A stretch of DNA of 64,000 bases, from contig NZ_MNAH01000003.1 in NCBI RefSeq assembly GCF_001976065.1, forward strand, positions 654,589 to 718,588. Reading direction: 5' to 3'. The first letter of the stretch is position 1. Each line of letters starts with the position of its first letter. Below, piece after piece: positions 1-8,404 of the stretch. The position numbers were made by a program, and so were the translations under genes. This stretch comes from Pseudomonas putida (GTDB lineage Bacteria; Pseudomonadota; Gammaproteobacteria; Pseudomonadales; Pseudomonadaceae). The notes beneath the pieces were generated by a model that made no database searches, was not told the DNA's origin, and was given only the letters and a program-made list of their open reading frames with translations.

Positions 1-561
1 GGTCAGTTCGAGTTCGACCTCAAAGAGCTGGGCATCGACTTCGCCGCCTATAACCTGCACAAGTGGATCGGTGCGCCGCTGACCCTGGGCTTCATCCATA
101 TCGCTCCAGAGCGCCTTGCCGACATCGACCCGGACATGGGCGAAATGCATTTCCCGGTCACCGACATCCGCGCCCGCACGCCGCACAGCACGCCGAACAT
201 ACCGGCCTTGCTGACCCTGCCGCTGGTCATCGAGGAACATCATGCGATGGGCGGATCCGCCGCCAAGGGTGCGCGACTCAATTACTTGCGCAACCTGTGG
301 GTGAAGCCTGCACGCGAGCTGCCGGGCATCGAAGTCATGACGCCGGATGACCCACGGTTGTACTGCGGCATCACCTCGATGCGCTTTAACGCACACGCCG
401 ACCAACAGCCGCTGGTCGAACGCCTGCTCAACGACTACAACCTGTTCACCGTAGTGCGCAGCGGTGCGGCCTGTGGGCCGTGTATCCGTATCACGCCGGG
501 GCTGACGACTACGGCGGCGGATATGATGGTGTTGACGTCGGCGTTGACGGAATTGCGCTGA
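1..561 (+). CDS. Class V PLP-dependent aminotransferase (3' part)
   Basis: The C-terminal 186 codons of a gene that begins before the window. The visible part starts within the PLP-binding segment: N-L-H-K-W-I-G-A-P at residues 18-26 of the fragment carries the likely Schiff-base lysine (K21), as in class V (cysteine desulfurase / isopenicillin N epimerase-like) enzymes. The C-terminal small domain follows, with a conserved-looking R-S-G-A-A-C-G-P-C-I-R-I-T-P stretch where the family has its substrate-binding arginine. The substrate cannot be named from this part. The gene converges on eda and shares the intergenic terminator region with it. Confidence 0.8.
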   Translation, partial: GQFEFDLKELGIDFAAYNLHKWIGAPLTLGFIHIAPERLADIDPDMGEMHFPVTDIRARTPHSTPNIPALLTLPLVIEEHHAMGGSAAKGARLNYLRNLWVKPARELPGIEVMTPDDPRLYCGITSMRFNAHADQQPLVERLLNDYNLFTVVRSGAACGPCIRITPGLTTTAADMMVLTSALTELR

Positions 562-617
562 GATTACTGTGGGAGCGAGCCTGCAGCATAGAATCTCCCA
601 CACGTTTTTTTGCGGGC

Positions 618-650
618 AAAAAAAAACGGTGCACCGACCAAGCGCACCGT
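618..650 (-). terminator. Rho-independent terminator of the zwf-pgl-eda operon
   Basis: Read on the minus strand, ACGGTGC and GCACCGT form a 7-bp stem (626-632 with 644-650) followed by nine T residues (618-626). It lies 41 nt after the eda stop codon and is correctly oriented to end that operon. Confidence 0.8.
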
Positions 651-690
651 AAAGCCGTAAAGCACACAACGAAGTGTCAGTTGAAGCGGA

Positions 691-1356
691 TCAGTCCAGC
701 AGCGCCAAAGCCTCGGCGGTGCATTCCTGAATGCGGGACCAGTCGCCGTTCTTGATCCACTCCGGATCAAGCATCCAGCTACCGCCCACGCACATGACGT
801 TTTTCAATGCCATGTAGCTCTTGATGTTAGCCGGACCCACGCCGCCGGTTGGGCAGAATTTCACTTCGCCGAACGGGCCACCCAGGGCCTTGATGGCCGC
901 GACGCCGCCGCTGACTTCCGCCGGGAACAGCTTGAAGCGGCGATAGCCCAGGCCGTAGCCTTCCATGATGCCCGAGGCATTGCTGATGCCTGGCAACAGT
1001 GGAATCGGGCTGGCGACGCTGGCTTCGAGCAGGTCACGGGTGATGCCTGGCGTGACGATGAACTGCGAGCCCGCTGCTTCCGCTGCCGCCAGCATGTGCC
1101 GATCCAGCACGGTGCCGGCACCGGTCACCAGCTCCGGACGCTGTTCACGCAGGACCTGGATAGCCTTGAGGCCGAACTGCGAACGCAGGGTGACTTCCAG
1201 GGCGGTCAGGCCACCGGCGGCGAGGGCGTCGGCCAGCGGCAGGATGTCCTGCTCGCGAGCAATGGTAATGACCGGCAGGATCCGCGCCTTGGCGCAGAGG
1301 CTGTCGATCAGGGCAACTTTGTCCGCCATGGAAACGGTCGGGGATGGGTTTGTCAT
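691..1356 (-). CDS. eda: 2-keto-3-deoxy-6-phosphogluconate (KDPG) aldolase
   Basis: Splits KDPG to pyruvate and glyceraldehyde 3-phosphate, the last step of the Entner-Doudoroff pathway; cytoplasmic. The 221-residue protein is a class I aldolase TIM barrel: ...ALEVTLRS... early, then GAGTVL, FIVTPG and K-L-F-P-A-E, with the Schiff-base lysine in K-F-C-P-T-G-G. The ATG at 1356 was chosen because AAGGA lies about 10 nt before it. In-frame upstream starts (to 1383) would run into pgl and lack such a site. It is the third gene of zwf-pgl-eda (17 nt after pgl), so it should be co-transcribed and under HexR control. Confidence 0.96.
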   Translation of the reverse strand: MTNPSPTVSMADKVALIDSLCAKARILPVITIAREQDILPLADALAAGGLTALEVTLRSQFGLKAIQVLREQRPELVTGAGTVLDRHMLAAAEAAGSQFIVTPGITRDLLEASVASPIPLLPGISNASGIMEGYGLGYRRFKLFPAEVSGGVAAIKALGGPFGEVKFCPTGGVGPANIKSYMALKNVMCVGGSWMLDPEWIKNGDWSRIQECTAEALALLD

Positions 1357-1373
1357 AGCGGCTGTTCCTTGGC

Positions 1374-2087
1374 TCATGGGCACCAGTAAATCTCTAACGT
1401 GGGTTGCAGAAAGGCGCGAATCGGCAATGCGGCGACATCATCACCGGCCAGTGCCTCATCGAGGGTGGTCAGCTTGGACTGACCGGAAATCGACAGGATC
1501 TTGTGTTTGGCCGAAGCCAGCAGCGCACGGCTCATGGTCAGGCGCTGACGCGGCACGGTTGGCGCCAGCATCGGGTAGCAGCGCCGGCTGCCGTCCGCCT
1601 GCAGGGCTTCGGCCAGGTTCGGACTGCCGGGGAACAGCGACGCCGTGTGGCCATCGTCACCCATGCCCAGCACCAGCACGTCAATCACCGGCAGCTCGGA
1701 CAGCAAGCGGTCGGCGTGATCGGCGGCTTGTTCAAGGTTGGCGCTGGCGCTGTACAAACTCAGGAACTGAGCCTTGGCCGCCGGCCCCTGCAACAGGTAT
1801 TTCTTCAGCAAACCGGCATTGCTGTCGGCGTGCTCGACCGGCACCCAGCGCTCATCGGCCAGGCTGACCACCACGTTCGACCAGTCCAGCGGCTGTTTGG
1901 CCAGATGCTGGAAAAAAGCCACTGGGCTGCGGCCACCGGAGACCACCAGGGTCGCCGTGCCTTGGGCTTCAATGGCATCACCCAAGTGCTTGGCCACATT
2001 CAGCGCCAGGCTTTCGGCCAGCAGCACCGGGCTCTTGAACGCATGCCCGCTGACGCCCTGGGGCAGTTTCAAATCAGATATCGCCAT
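1374..2087 (-). CDS. pgl: 6-phosphogluconolactonase
   Basis: Hydrolyses 6-phosphoglucono-1,5-lactone, the product of Zwf, to 6-phosphogluconate; cytoplasmic. The 237-residue protein is of the DevB/SOL type within the NagB fold: VVSGGRSP near residues 48-55, SLADERWVP near 75-83, and [15 protein letters not shown] in the middle, which carries the family's catalytic histidine. Its start overlaps the end of zwf by 14 nt, which suggests translational coupling. Length and motifs are normal for the family. Confidence 0.96.
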   Translation of the reverse strand: MAISDLKLPQGVSGHAFKSPVLLAESLALNVAKHLGDAIEAQGTATLVVSGGRSPVAFFQHLAKQPLDWSNVVVSLADERWVPVEHADSNAGLLKKYLLQGPAAKAQFLSLYSASANLEQAADHADRLLSELPVIDVLVLGMGDDGHTASLFPGSPNLAEALQADGSRRCYPMLAPTVPRQRLTMSRALLASAKHKILSISGQSKLTTLDEALAGDDVAALPIRAFLQPTLEIYWCP

Positions 2088-3543
2088 ACCACGACCTCCC
2101 GTCCCGCGTGATCAGAGCAATGGAGCTCATCGGCCCCCAGGACCCGGCCGCGTACGGCTTGGGCGCATCACCGGATTTTTTCCACCCGGCGATCAACTGG
2201 TCACACCACTTCCACGCGGCTTCGATTTCATCTTTACGGACAAACAGGTTCTGATTGCCGCGCATCACTTCCAGCAACAACCGCTCGTAGGCATCGGGAA
2301 TCCGTGCGCTGCGCCAGGTGTCGGAAAAATTCAGCTGCAACGGACCGCTGCGCAGCTGCATGCCCTTGTCCAGGCCTTGTTCCTTGGTCATCACGCGCAA
2401 GGAAATGCCTTCGTCCGGTTGCAGGCGGATAATCAGCTTGTTGCTGATCTGCAGGCGCTGCTCGGGAGCGAAAATGTAGTGCGACGGTTCCTTGAAGTGG
2501 ATGACGATCTGCGACAGTTTCTGCGGCATGCGCTTGCCGGTACGCAGGTAAAACGGCACGCCGGCCCAGCGCCAGTTGCGAATGTCGGCACGCAGGGCGA
2601 CGAAGGTTTCAGTGTCGCTCTGGGTGTTGGAATTGGGTTCTTCCAGGTAACCGGGTACCGGTTTGCCTTCGCTGTAGCCGGCGATGTACTGGCCGCGCAC
2701 CACTTGGGTGGTCAGGCCTTCCGGGCTGATCGGTGCCAGCGCCTTGAGCACTTTGACTTTCTCGTCGCGGATGCTGTCGGCGGACAGGTCGGCCGGCGGG
2801 TCCATGGCGATCAGGCAGAGCAGCTGCAGCAGGTGATTCTGGATCATGTCCCGCAGTTGGCCGGCCTTGTCGAAGTAACCCCAGCGGCCTTCGATACCGA
2901 CCTTCTCGGCCACAGTGATTTCCACGTGGGAGATGTAGTTCTGGTTCCACTGGGTTTCGAACAGGCTGTTGGCAAAACGCAGGGCGATCAGGTTCTGGAC
3001 GGTCTCTTTACCCAGGTAGTGGTCGATGCGATAGGTGCGGTTCTCCGGGAAGAACTGCGCCACGGCGTCATTGACCTTGCGCGAGGATTCCAGGTCCGAA
3101 CCGATGGGTTTTTCCAGCACCACGCGGGTGTTTTCCGCCAGGCCGACCTTGGCCAGGTTTTCGCAAATCGCGCCGTAGACCGCTGCCGGCGTGGCGAAAT
3201 AGGCAATGACCCGTTGTGCGCTGCCGGCTGCTTCAGCCAGGGCCACGTAGTCTTCGGACTTGAGGAAATCGACGTGCAGGTAGCTCAGGCGTGCGAGGAA
3301 GCGCTCGAGCACGGCTTCGTCCAGCTCCTTGGCACCCACGTAGCGGCGCAGTTCGGACGTGATGAACGCCAGGTGCTCCTGCTCGCTGCCAGGCTCCCGG
3401 GCCAGCGCGATGATCCGCGTGTCCTCGTGCAAGAGGCCTGCGCCATCGAGTTGATAGAGGGCAGGAAACAACTTTCGCAGGGCCAGATCGCCCAGGGCGC
3501 CGAACAAGGCGAAGGTGCACGGTTCAACCGTAATCGAAGGCAT
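2074..3543 (-). CDS. zwf: Glucose-6-phosphate 1-dehydrogenase
   Basis: Oxidises glucose 6-phosphate to 6-phosphogluconolactone and feeds the Entner-Doudoroff route. At 489 residues it has full family length. The N-terminal nucleotide-binding loop G-A-L-G-D-L-A lies at residues 15-21, the E-K-P motif at 144-146, and the substrate and catalytic signature R-I-D-H-Y-L-G-K-E at 172-180. It is the first gene of zwf-pgl-eda and is divergent from hexR, with a large palindrome between them. The leader contains AAAAGAACAAA just before the ATG, a possible Hfq/Crc target. Cofactor preference (NADP or NAD) cannot be read with certainty. Confidence 0.97.
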   Translation of the reverse strand: MPSITVEPCTFALFGALGDLALRKLFPALYQLDGAGLLHEDTRIIALAREPGSEQEHLAFITSELRRYVGAKELDEAVLERFLARLSYLHVDFLKSEDYVALAEAAGSAQRVIAYFATPAAVYGAICENLAKVGLAENTRVVLEKPIGSDLESSRKVNDAVAQFFPENRTYRIDHYLGKETVQNLIALRFANSLFETQWNQNYISHVEITVAEKVGIEGRWGYFDKAGQLRDMIQNHLLQLLCLIAMDPPADLSADSIRDEKVKVLKALAPISPEGLTTQVVRGQYIAGYSEGKPVPGYLEEPNSNTQSDTETFVALRADIRNWRWAGVPFYLRTGKRMPQKLSQIVIHFKEPSHYIFAPEQRLQISNKLIIRLQPDEGISLRVMTKEQGLDKGMQLRSGPLQLNFSDTWRSARIPDAYERLLLEVMRGNQNLFVRKDEIEAAWKWCDQLIAGWKKSGDAPKPYAAGSWGPMSSIALITRDGRSWYGDI

Positions 3544-3548
3544 GATGT

Positions 3549-3556
3549 TTGTTCTT
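3549..3556 (-). promoter_or_regulatory. Possible Hfq/Crc motif in the zwf leader
   Basis: On the minus strand this reads AAGAACAA, matching the AANAANAA catabolite-activity motif, a few nucleotides before the zwf start codon. It is a short motif and weak alone. It gains weight because similar motifs occur in the gtsA, AGE, oprB, gap and gntT leaders of this window. Confidence 0.4.
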
Positions 3557-3603
3557 TTATCAAGTTAAGCTACAAATACCTTTTTTCAAGGCATCACTCA
3601 AGG

Positions 3604-3632
3604 GAAAATGTAGTAATAACCACAACATTTTC
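3604..3632. promoter_or_regulatory. Probable HexR operator between hexR and zwf
   Basis: A 29-bp inverted repeat: outer arms GAAAATGT (3604-3611) and ACATTTTC (3625-3632) match perfectly, and the inner positions keep partial symmetry (GT..T.AC.AC). On the zwf strand a -35-like TTGCGA lies at 3631-3636, so the palindrome would cover the zwf core promoter. HexR is known in pseudomonads to repress zwf by binding the hexR-zwf intergenic region and to be released by KDPG. Assigning this palindrome to HexR is inferred from position and symmetry. Confidence 0.75.
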
Positions 3633-3693
3633 GCAAAATACAGATTCCGTGTGGTGGTCGGTCGGAGCCATCAGTAGGATAGGCCACCGTTAC

Positions 3694-3716
3694 GGGCCTC
3701 ACCAAAGGCCCTTTTT
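3694..3716 (+). terminator. Terminator-like hairpin in front of hexR
   Basis: GGGCCT (3694-3699) and AGGCCC (3706-3711) form a 6-bp stem with a 6-nt loop, followed by five T residues. It is oriented as a plus-strand terminator but lies 45 nt before the hexR ATG. It could therefore attenuate hexR transcription or stop read-through into hexR. Confidence 0.5.
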
Positions 3717-3760
3717 GCATTAGCCGCGCGCTTATCGGCGCAGGTGTAAAGGATACTTAT

Positions 3761-4630
3761 ATGGACCGCGTGCGAAATTTGCTGGAGCAAATCCAGAGTC
3801 GCCTTGAAGAGCTGAACAAGGCCGAACGCAAAGTGGCCGAGGTGATCCTGCTCAATCCACAGCAGGCCACCCGCTTCAGCATCGCCGCCCTCGCCCAGGC
3901 GGCGTCCGTCAGCGAACCGACGGTCAACCGTTTCTGCCGTTCGTTCGGCGTCAGCGGTTACCCCGAGCTCAAGCTTCAGTTGGCCCAAAGCCTGGCCAGT
4001 GGCGCGGCCTATGTCAGCCGTGCGGTCGAGGCTGATGACAATCCTGAAGCCTATACCAAGAAGATTTTCGGCAGCGCCATCGCCTCCCTGGACAGTGCCC
4101 TGCAGGCGCTGGACCCGAACCTGATCAGCCGCGCCGTCGACCTGTTGATCCAGGCCCGGCAGATCCACTTCTTCGGCCTCGGCGCCTCGGCCCCGGTGGC
4201 GCTGGACGCACAGCACAAGTTCTTCCGCTTCAACCTGGCCGTGACCGCCCATGCCGATGTGCTCATGCAGCGCATGATTGCCTCGGTGGCGCACACGGGC
4301 GAGTTGTTCGTGATCATTTCCTACACCGGCCGCACCCGCGAACTGGTGGAAGTGGCGCGCATCGCTCGGGAAAACGGCGCTTCGGTGCTGGGCCTGACTG
4401 CCGAGAACTCGCCCCTGGCCAAGGCCAGTACCTTGAGCCTGAACATCCCGCTGCCGGAAGACACTGACATCTACATGCCGATGACTTCGCGGATCATTCA
4501 GCTGACCGTGCTGGACGTGCTCGCCACAGGCATGACCTTGCGTCGCGGAGTGGATTTCCAGCCGCATTTGCGCAAGATCAAGGAGAGCTTGAATGCCAGC
4601 CGGTATCCGGTAGGTGACGAGTTCAATTAG
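3761..4630 (+). CDS. hexR: RpiR-family transcriptional regulator HexR
   Basis: Repressor of glucose catabolism genes (zwf-pgl-eda, edd-glk, gap) in pseudomonads; the effector is KDPG. The 289-residue protein has an N-terminal HTH_6 domain (about 1-77; ...[24 protein letters not shown]...) and a C-terminal SIS sugar-phosphate domain (about 125-255), with [18 protein letters not shown] and [16 protein letters not shown] lining the phosphosugar site. The ATG is preceded by AAGGA with good spacing. It is divergent from zwf across a strong palindrome, which fits direct control and probably autoregulation. Confidence 0.93.
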   Translation: MDRVRNLLEQIQSRLEELNKAERKVAEVILLNPQQATRFSIAALAQAASVSEPTVNRFCRSFGVSGYPELKLQLAQSLASGAAYVSRAVEADDNPEAYTKKIFGSAIASLDSALQALDPNLISRAVDLLIQARQIHFFGLGASAPVALDAQHKFFRFNLAVTAHADVLMQRMIASVAHTGELFVIISYTGRTRELVEVARIARENGASVLGLTAENSPLAKASTLSLNIPLPEDTDIYMPMTSRIIQLTVLDVLATGMTLRRGVDFQPHLRKIKESLNASRYPVGDEFN

Positions 4631-4650
4631 ATCTCTATTGCCGGACCTGG

Positions 4651-4748
4651 CCTCATCGCTGGCAAGCCCGCTCCTACAGGTTCAGCGTCGGTCGCAGTTT
4701 TTGTGCCCGACATGGACACTGTAGGAGCTGGCTTGCCAGCGAAGGGGC
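4651..4748. repeat. REP pair (BIME-like) after hexR
   Basis: Two inverted copies of the Pseudomonas REP type: CGCTGGCAAGCCCGCTCCTA and, opposite, TAGGAGCTGGCTTGCCAGCG. They lie in the gap between the convergent ends of hexR and the mutarotase gene. Confidence 0.85.
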
Positions 4749-4774
4749 CAGCCCGGACACCCCAAGATCCAGAG

Positions 4775-5629
4775 CTAAACCCCCACTCGCGCCTGCAAAC
4801 TCAAATGCGCCCGCTCTCCCGGCTTCAGGCACAGGCTATCGGTGCCACCACTCGCAGCCTCCACGCAAACGAATTCGGATATCTCGTTCCAGCTCACGCC
4901 CAACAGTGGCCGTGAGCCCGGATGCCAGACTACGGTGTCGGCGCTGGCGCCCGTATCGATGCACAACGCCCGCTCCCAGGCGTGATCGTTGAGCTGCAAT
5001 TCGCCGTCATGCTGGAACACCCGCTGGCAGCCGCCGTCGACGCGCAACTCGCCTTCCTGCTGGCAAACCTGCCGGTTCAACTGGTCGTAACCTTGCGCAC
5101 CATCGAGCCCAGACAGCGCTACCTCACCGACGTCACCAATACGCCAGTAAGCGTGCAAAGCCTGGCTCAACTGGCACGGCATGTCGTCCTGATGCTCGGT
5201 GCTCAGGCGCAGATCCATGCGCTCACCCAGGAGCGCGTGCAGGTCTACCTGCCAGTCGCACAGCTCCAGCTGCCAATGCAGGCGCACGCCATCGTCATCG
5301 CTACGGCTGTCGATCAATTTCCAGTCGAGCAAACGCGCCCACCCGTGGGACGGCCAGGCGTTTTCGCTCGGATGACGGCCGTACCATGGCCAGCACACCG
5401 GCACGCCACCGCGAATGGCCCCGACCTGCGGCCACTTCGCCGCGCACCACAGCCAGGGTTTCTGGCCCTTGGGCTGAAAGTGCAGCAACTGCGCGCCCTG
5501 GCGACTGAACACCGCCTGACACAGCGGATGATCGATCACCAACACGTCGCGCTTCTGATAGCGCTCCCACGCAAACACCGGCCGTTCACGCAAGGATTTG
5601 AAGAAGCGTTGTAGCGGATGCTCAAGCAT
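4775..5629 (-). CDS. D-hexose-6-phosphate mutarotase (YeaD-like aldose 1-epimerase family)
   Basis: Predicted to interconvert alpha and beta anomers of glucose 6-phosphate, which would feed Zwf with its preferred anomer. The 284-residue protein is a galactose-mutarotase-like beta-sandwich with P-K-G-Q-K-P-W-L-W near residue 54, R-G-G-V-P-V-C-W-P-W near 74 and a conserved S-H-G-W-A-R segment near 94, as in the YeaD subgroup rather than GalM. No signal peptide is seen, so it is cytoplasmic. It lies between hexR and oprB inside the glucose cluster, which supports the sugar-phosphate role. The exact substrate is inferred from family and context. Confidence 0.82.
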   Translation of the reverse strand: MLEHPLQRFFKSLRERPVFAWERYQKRDVLVIDHPLCQAVFSRQGAQLLHFQPKGQKPWLWCAAKWPQVGAIRGGVPVCWPWYGRHPSENAWPSHGWARLLDWKLIDSRSDDDGVRLHWQLELCDWQVDLHALLGERMDLRLSTEHQDDMPCQLSQALHAYWRIGDVGEVALSGLDGAQGYDQLNRQVCQQEGELRVDGGCQRVFQHDGELQLNDHAWERALCIDTGASADTVVWHPGSRPLLGVSWNEISEFVCVEAASGGTDSLCLKPGERAHLSLQARVGV

Positions 5630-5675
5630 GTGCCACGGTCCTGAAAATCATCTGTTACCGGGGTGCGCGGCCCGC

Positions 5676-5705
5676 AAAAAAAAGCGGACAGCCATGGCCG
5701 TCCGC
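5676..5705 (-). terminator. Rho-independent terminator of the gts-oprB operon
   Basis: On the minus strand GCGGAC.GCC-AT-GGC.GTCCGC (5684-5705) forms a nearly perfect hairpin followed by eight T residues (5676-5683). It lies 37 nt after the oprB stop codon. Confidence 0.9.
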
Positions 5706-5742
5706 AAAATGCGCACAGGGAGAGGAGCTTATCGCAGTCGCG

Positions 5743-7089
5743 TTAGAACACCGACTGAATTTTCAGGCCGGCGACCAAAGCGTCATCGACTTCATCCACG
5801 CCACCTGGGTGAGTGATGTACTGCAGGTTGGGACGCACGGTCAGCCAGTTGGTCACGTGGAAGCCGTAGTTGAGTTCGTAGTTGTATTCGGTGTCGCGCA
5901 GCGGCGAGAACAGCGGATCGTTGTAGTCGCTGACGCCATTGGAGGCGTTGACCAATTGGGCGTTTTTCTTCACGTCGTCGTTGACATGGATACGGGCGAA
6001 ACCGATCCCCATGTCATCTTTCGGACGCGCATCGAACGGGCCTTTGTACACAAACATCAGCGACTGGTAGTTGTCGACGATGTTGGTGTCCTTGTCGTGG
6101 AACGTGGCGTTGGCGGCGATGTTCAGACCGCGGGTGGCATCACCGTTGTGGCTGGTGAGTTGCTGTTGCGCCACGAACCAGTAGCCGTGCTTGCTGCTGT
6201 GGCTGCGATAGGCGTTACCGCTGGTGGCCGCATTGTTGCCGTTGTCGTCTTCAAGGACATCGTCGGCGCTGGCCGTGCTTTTGTAGTAACCGACACGGTA
6301 TTCGCCCGGCAGTTTGTTGGGGTTAGGCAACCAGACCAACTCCACCGGCAGCACGGTGCCTTCGGTACCGCTACCGCTAAGCTTGAAGCCGTTGCCGTGC
6401 TCCAGTTGGCTCGGGTTCTGGTTGTACGCACCAATCTGCGCATACCACTCAGGCGAGAAGTTGTACTTCACGCGGATCGCGGCCTGGCTGACCGGCCAGT
6501 TGTACCAGATGTTGGTGGCCCAGTTGCCCACCTGGGAGCCGCAGAACGCCAGGTTCTGGAATTCGCACGGGAAGGTGTTGAAGTCTTCACCTTCACCGAA
6601 GTAACCGGCCTTGATGTCGAGCTTGTTGTCGAAGAACTGGTGCTTGATCCACAGTTGGGTCAGCCGGACCATGTGCCCACGGCCGTAGACTTCCTGGGAG
6701 GAGCTCAACGTGCCGGCACGCGGGTCGCCGATACGATCATTGGAGATGTTCTCGCCGTTACGGTTGGTGAGCTGGATCTTGGCCTGGGTGTTGTCCCAGC
6801 CGAACAGTTTCTCCAGGTCCAGTGCCGCGCCCAGGCCAAACTGGTCGCTGTAGCGAGCGGTCTTGTCATCGTTGAAGCCGCCGTGGAGGTTACCGCCCAC
6901 TTCACCGACGTAGTCCATCTTGATGTCGATGCCCTGCTCGATCAGCTTGGTCCGCTCGCCACCCCAGTCGCCCGTCATCCACTCCGAATCCGGGCTAAAC
7001 GCTTCAGCCGCGTGCACGCTACCGGCCAGGCTCAGCGCAGCAATCGCTGACAACCGGCAGATTCGCTGAGCGTTGTTGTTCTTTTTCAT
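5743..7089 (-). CDS. oprB: Carbohydrate-selective porin OprB
   Basis: Outer-membrane channel for glucose and other sugars under limiting supply. The 448-residue precursor starts with a signal peptide (MKKNNNAQRICRLSAIAALSLAGSV-HAAEA, cleavage near residue 28), followed by the OprB-type mature start S-E-W-M-T-G-D-W-G-G-E-R. It is rich in alternating aromatic beta-strands and ends in a terminal phenylalanine (...KIQSVF), the usual outer-membrane assembly signal. It follows gtsD on the same strand, with a REP pair between them. Its leader holds AATAACAATAA, a possible Crc/Hfq target, and two direct GTAACC repeats further upstream. Confidence 0.95.
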   Translation of the reverse strand: MKKNNNAQRICRLSAIAALSLAGSVHAAEAFSPDSEWMTGDWGGERTKLIEQGIDIKMDYVGEVGGNLHGGFNDDKTARYSDQFGLGAALDLEKLFGWDNTQAKIQLTNRNGENISNDRIGDPRAGTLSSSQEVYGRGHMVRLTQLWIKHQFFDNKLDIKAGYFGEGEDFNTFPCEFQNLAFCGSQVGNWATNIWYNWPVSQAAIRVKYNFSPEWYAQIGAYNQNPSQLEHGNGFKLSGSGTEGTVLPVELVWLPNPNKLPGEYRVGYYKSTASADDVLEDDNGNNAATSGNAYRSHSSKHGYWFVAQQQLTSHNGDATRGLNIAANATFHDKDTNIVDNYQSLMFVYKGPFDARPKDDMGIGFARIHVNDDVKKNAQLVNASNGVSDYNDPLFSPLRDTEYNYELNYGFHVTNWLTVRPNLQYITHPGGVDEVDDALVAGLKIQSVF

Positions 7090-7104
7090 CCCTACATCCT
7101 CGTC

Positions 7105-7115
7105 TTATTGTTATT
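7105..7115 (-). promoter_or_regulatory. Possible Hfq/Crc motif in the oprB leader
   Basis: Minus strand AATAACAATAA, an AANAANAA-type motif close upstream of the oprB ribosome-binding region (GAGGA). Sugar uptake genes are typical targets of catabolite repression through this motif in Pseudomonas. Confidence 0.45.
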
Positions 7116-7152
7116 AACTTTTGTTTTTCTAACGCGGTTACGACGGTTACCC

Positions 7153-7233
7153 CCTGTAGGAGCTGGCTTGCCAGCGAAGCAGGCGACGCGGCGTATCAGG
7201 CACACCGCCTTCGCCGGCAAGCCGGCTCCTACA
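7153..7233. repeat. REP pair between gtsD and oprB
   Basis: TGTAGGAGCTGGCTTGCCAG and, inverted, CCGGCAAGCCGGCTCCTACA, about 30 nt apart. It lies inside the presumed operon, so it may set the 3' end or stability of the gts mRNA and uncouple oprB from gtsABCD. Confidence 0.85.
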
Positions 7234-7240
7234 ATGATCT

Positions 7241-8401
7241 TCAGCGGCCTTTGAACTGGGCTACGTTGGCGCTGTGTGATTCGGTTTTCGGCGCGCCAGC
7301 CACCCCCAGGCGCTCCCCGGTCTTGGCATCGAACAGCAGCACTTTCGCCGGATCGAATTGCAACGTCAGGGTCTCGCCCACTTGCGGCGCCACGTCCGGC
7401 GCCAGGCGGCAGCAGACCTTGGTGTCGTTGAGATTGACGAACACCAGGGTGTCCGGCCCCGTCGGCTCGGTGACCTGCACTTCGGCGCGAATGCTCGGCA
7501 GGCCGTTGGGTTCGCCATTGGCCAGCACGATCTGTTCCGGACGCATGCCGAGGATCACTTCGCGGTCTTCAAGGCCTGCGTCCTGCATGCCCAGCGGCAG
7601 CTCGCAACGGGCCTGGCCGCTGTCGAGCAGCGCCAGCAGGCGACCGTCCTTGCGCTGCAGGCGCAGGGGGATGAAGTTCATCGGCGGCGAGCCGATGAAG
7701 CTCGCCACGAACAGGTTGGCCGGGTTGTTGTAGATGTCCTTCGGCGTGCCGAACTGCTGGATGATCCCGTCCTTCATCACCGCCACCTTGTCGCCCAGGG
7801 TCATGGCTTCGATCTGGTCGTGGGTCACGTAGACCGTGGTGGTTTTCAGGCGCTGGTGCATCAGTTTCATTTCGGTGCGCATCTCGACCCGCAGCTTGGC
7901 GTCGAGGTTGGACAGCGGTTCGTCGAACAGATAGATCTTCGGCCGCCGCGCCAGCGCACGGCCCATCGCCACGCGCTGTTGCTGGCCACCGGAGAGTTGC
8001 CCGGGCTTGCGGCCGAGCAGGTGTTCGATCTGCAGCAACTTGGACACCCGGGCGACTTCTTCGTCGATTTCGGCGGTCGGCATTTTGCGGATCTTCAGGC
8101 CGAAGGCGATGTTGTCGCGCACGCTCATGGTCGGGTACAGCGCGTAGGACTGGAACACCATGGCGATGTCGCGATCTTTCGGGCTCATGCCGCTGATGTC
8201 GGCGTCGTCCACCAGGATCGCCCCGCCGCTGATGGTTTCCAAGCCGGCGATGCAGTTCATCAGCGTGGATTTACCGCAGCCCGAGGGGCCGACCAGGATC
8301 AGGAATTCCCCATCATCGATCTTCAACTCGATGTTTTTCAGGGTGTCCGGCAAACCGGCGCCGTAAGTCTTGTTGACGTTGCGTAATTCGAGAGTTGCCA
8401 T
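7241..8401 (-). CDS. gtsD: Glucose ABC transporter ATP-binding protein
   Basis: Energises GtsABC-mediated glucose import at the inner membrane. The 386-residue protein is of the MalK/UgpC type. Walker A GPSGCGKST is at residues 38-46, the Q-loop V-F-Q-S-Y-A-L-Y-P near 82-90, the signature L-S-G-G-Q-Q-Q-R-V near 136, and Walker B with D-loop IYLFDEPLSNLDAKLR near 157-172. A C-terminal TOBE/regulatory domain follows from about residue 240. It lies directly after gtsC (3-nt gap) and is co-transcribed. Confidence 0.95.
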   Translation of the reverse strand: MATLELRNVNKTYGAGLPDTLKNIELKIDDGEFLILVGPSGCGKSTLMNCIAGLETISGGAILVDDADISGMSPKDRDIAMVFQSYALYPTMSVRDNIAFGLKIRKMPTAEIDEEVARVSKLLQIEHLLGRKPGQLSGGQQQRVAMGRALARRPKIYLFDEPLSNLDAKLRVEMRTEMKLMHQRLKTTTVYVTHDQIEAMTLGDKVAVMKDGIIQQFGTPKDIYNNPANLFVASFIGSPPMNFIPLRLQRKDGRLLALLDSGQARCELPLGMQDAGLEDREVILGMRPEQIVLANGEPNGLPSIRAEVQVTEPTGPDTLVFVNLNDTKVCCRLAPDVAPQVGETLTLQFDPAKVLLFDAKTGERLGVAGAPKTESHSANVAQFKGR

Positions 8402-8404
8402 CTT

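Noticed and set aside
1774..3723. 649-codon open frame on the plus strand opposite zwf and pgl
   Set aside because: It is the antisense shadow of two clearly conserved genes in GC-rich DNA; the translation shows no domain and has no good start site.
4651..4748. Repeated inverted sequences considered as a CRISPR array
   Set aside because: Copies occur singly or as inverted pairs at scattered intergenic places, without regular spacers; they are REP elements.
4703..4915. 70-codon open frame after hexR
   Set aside because: It begins inside a REP sequence and runs over the 3' end of the mutarotase gene.
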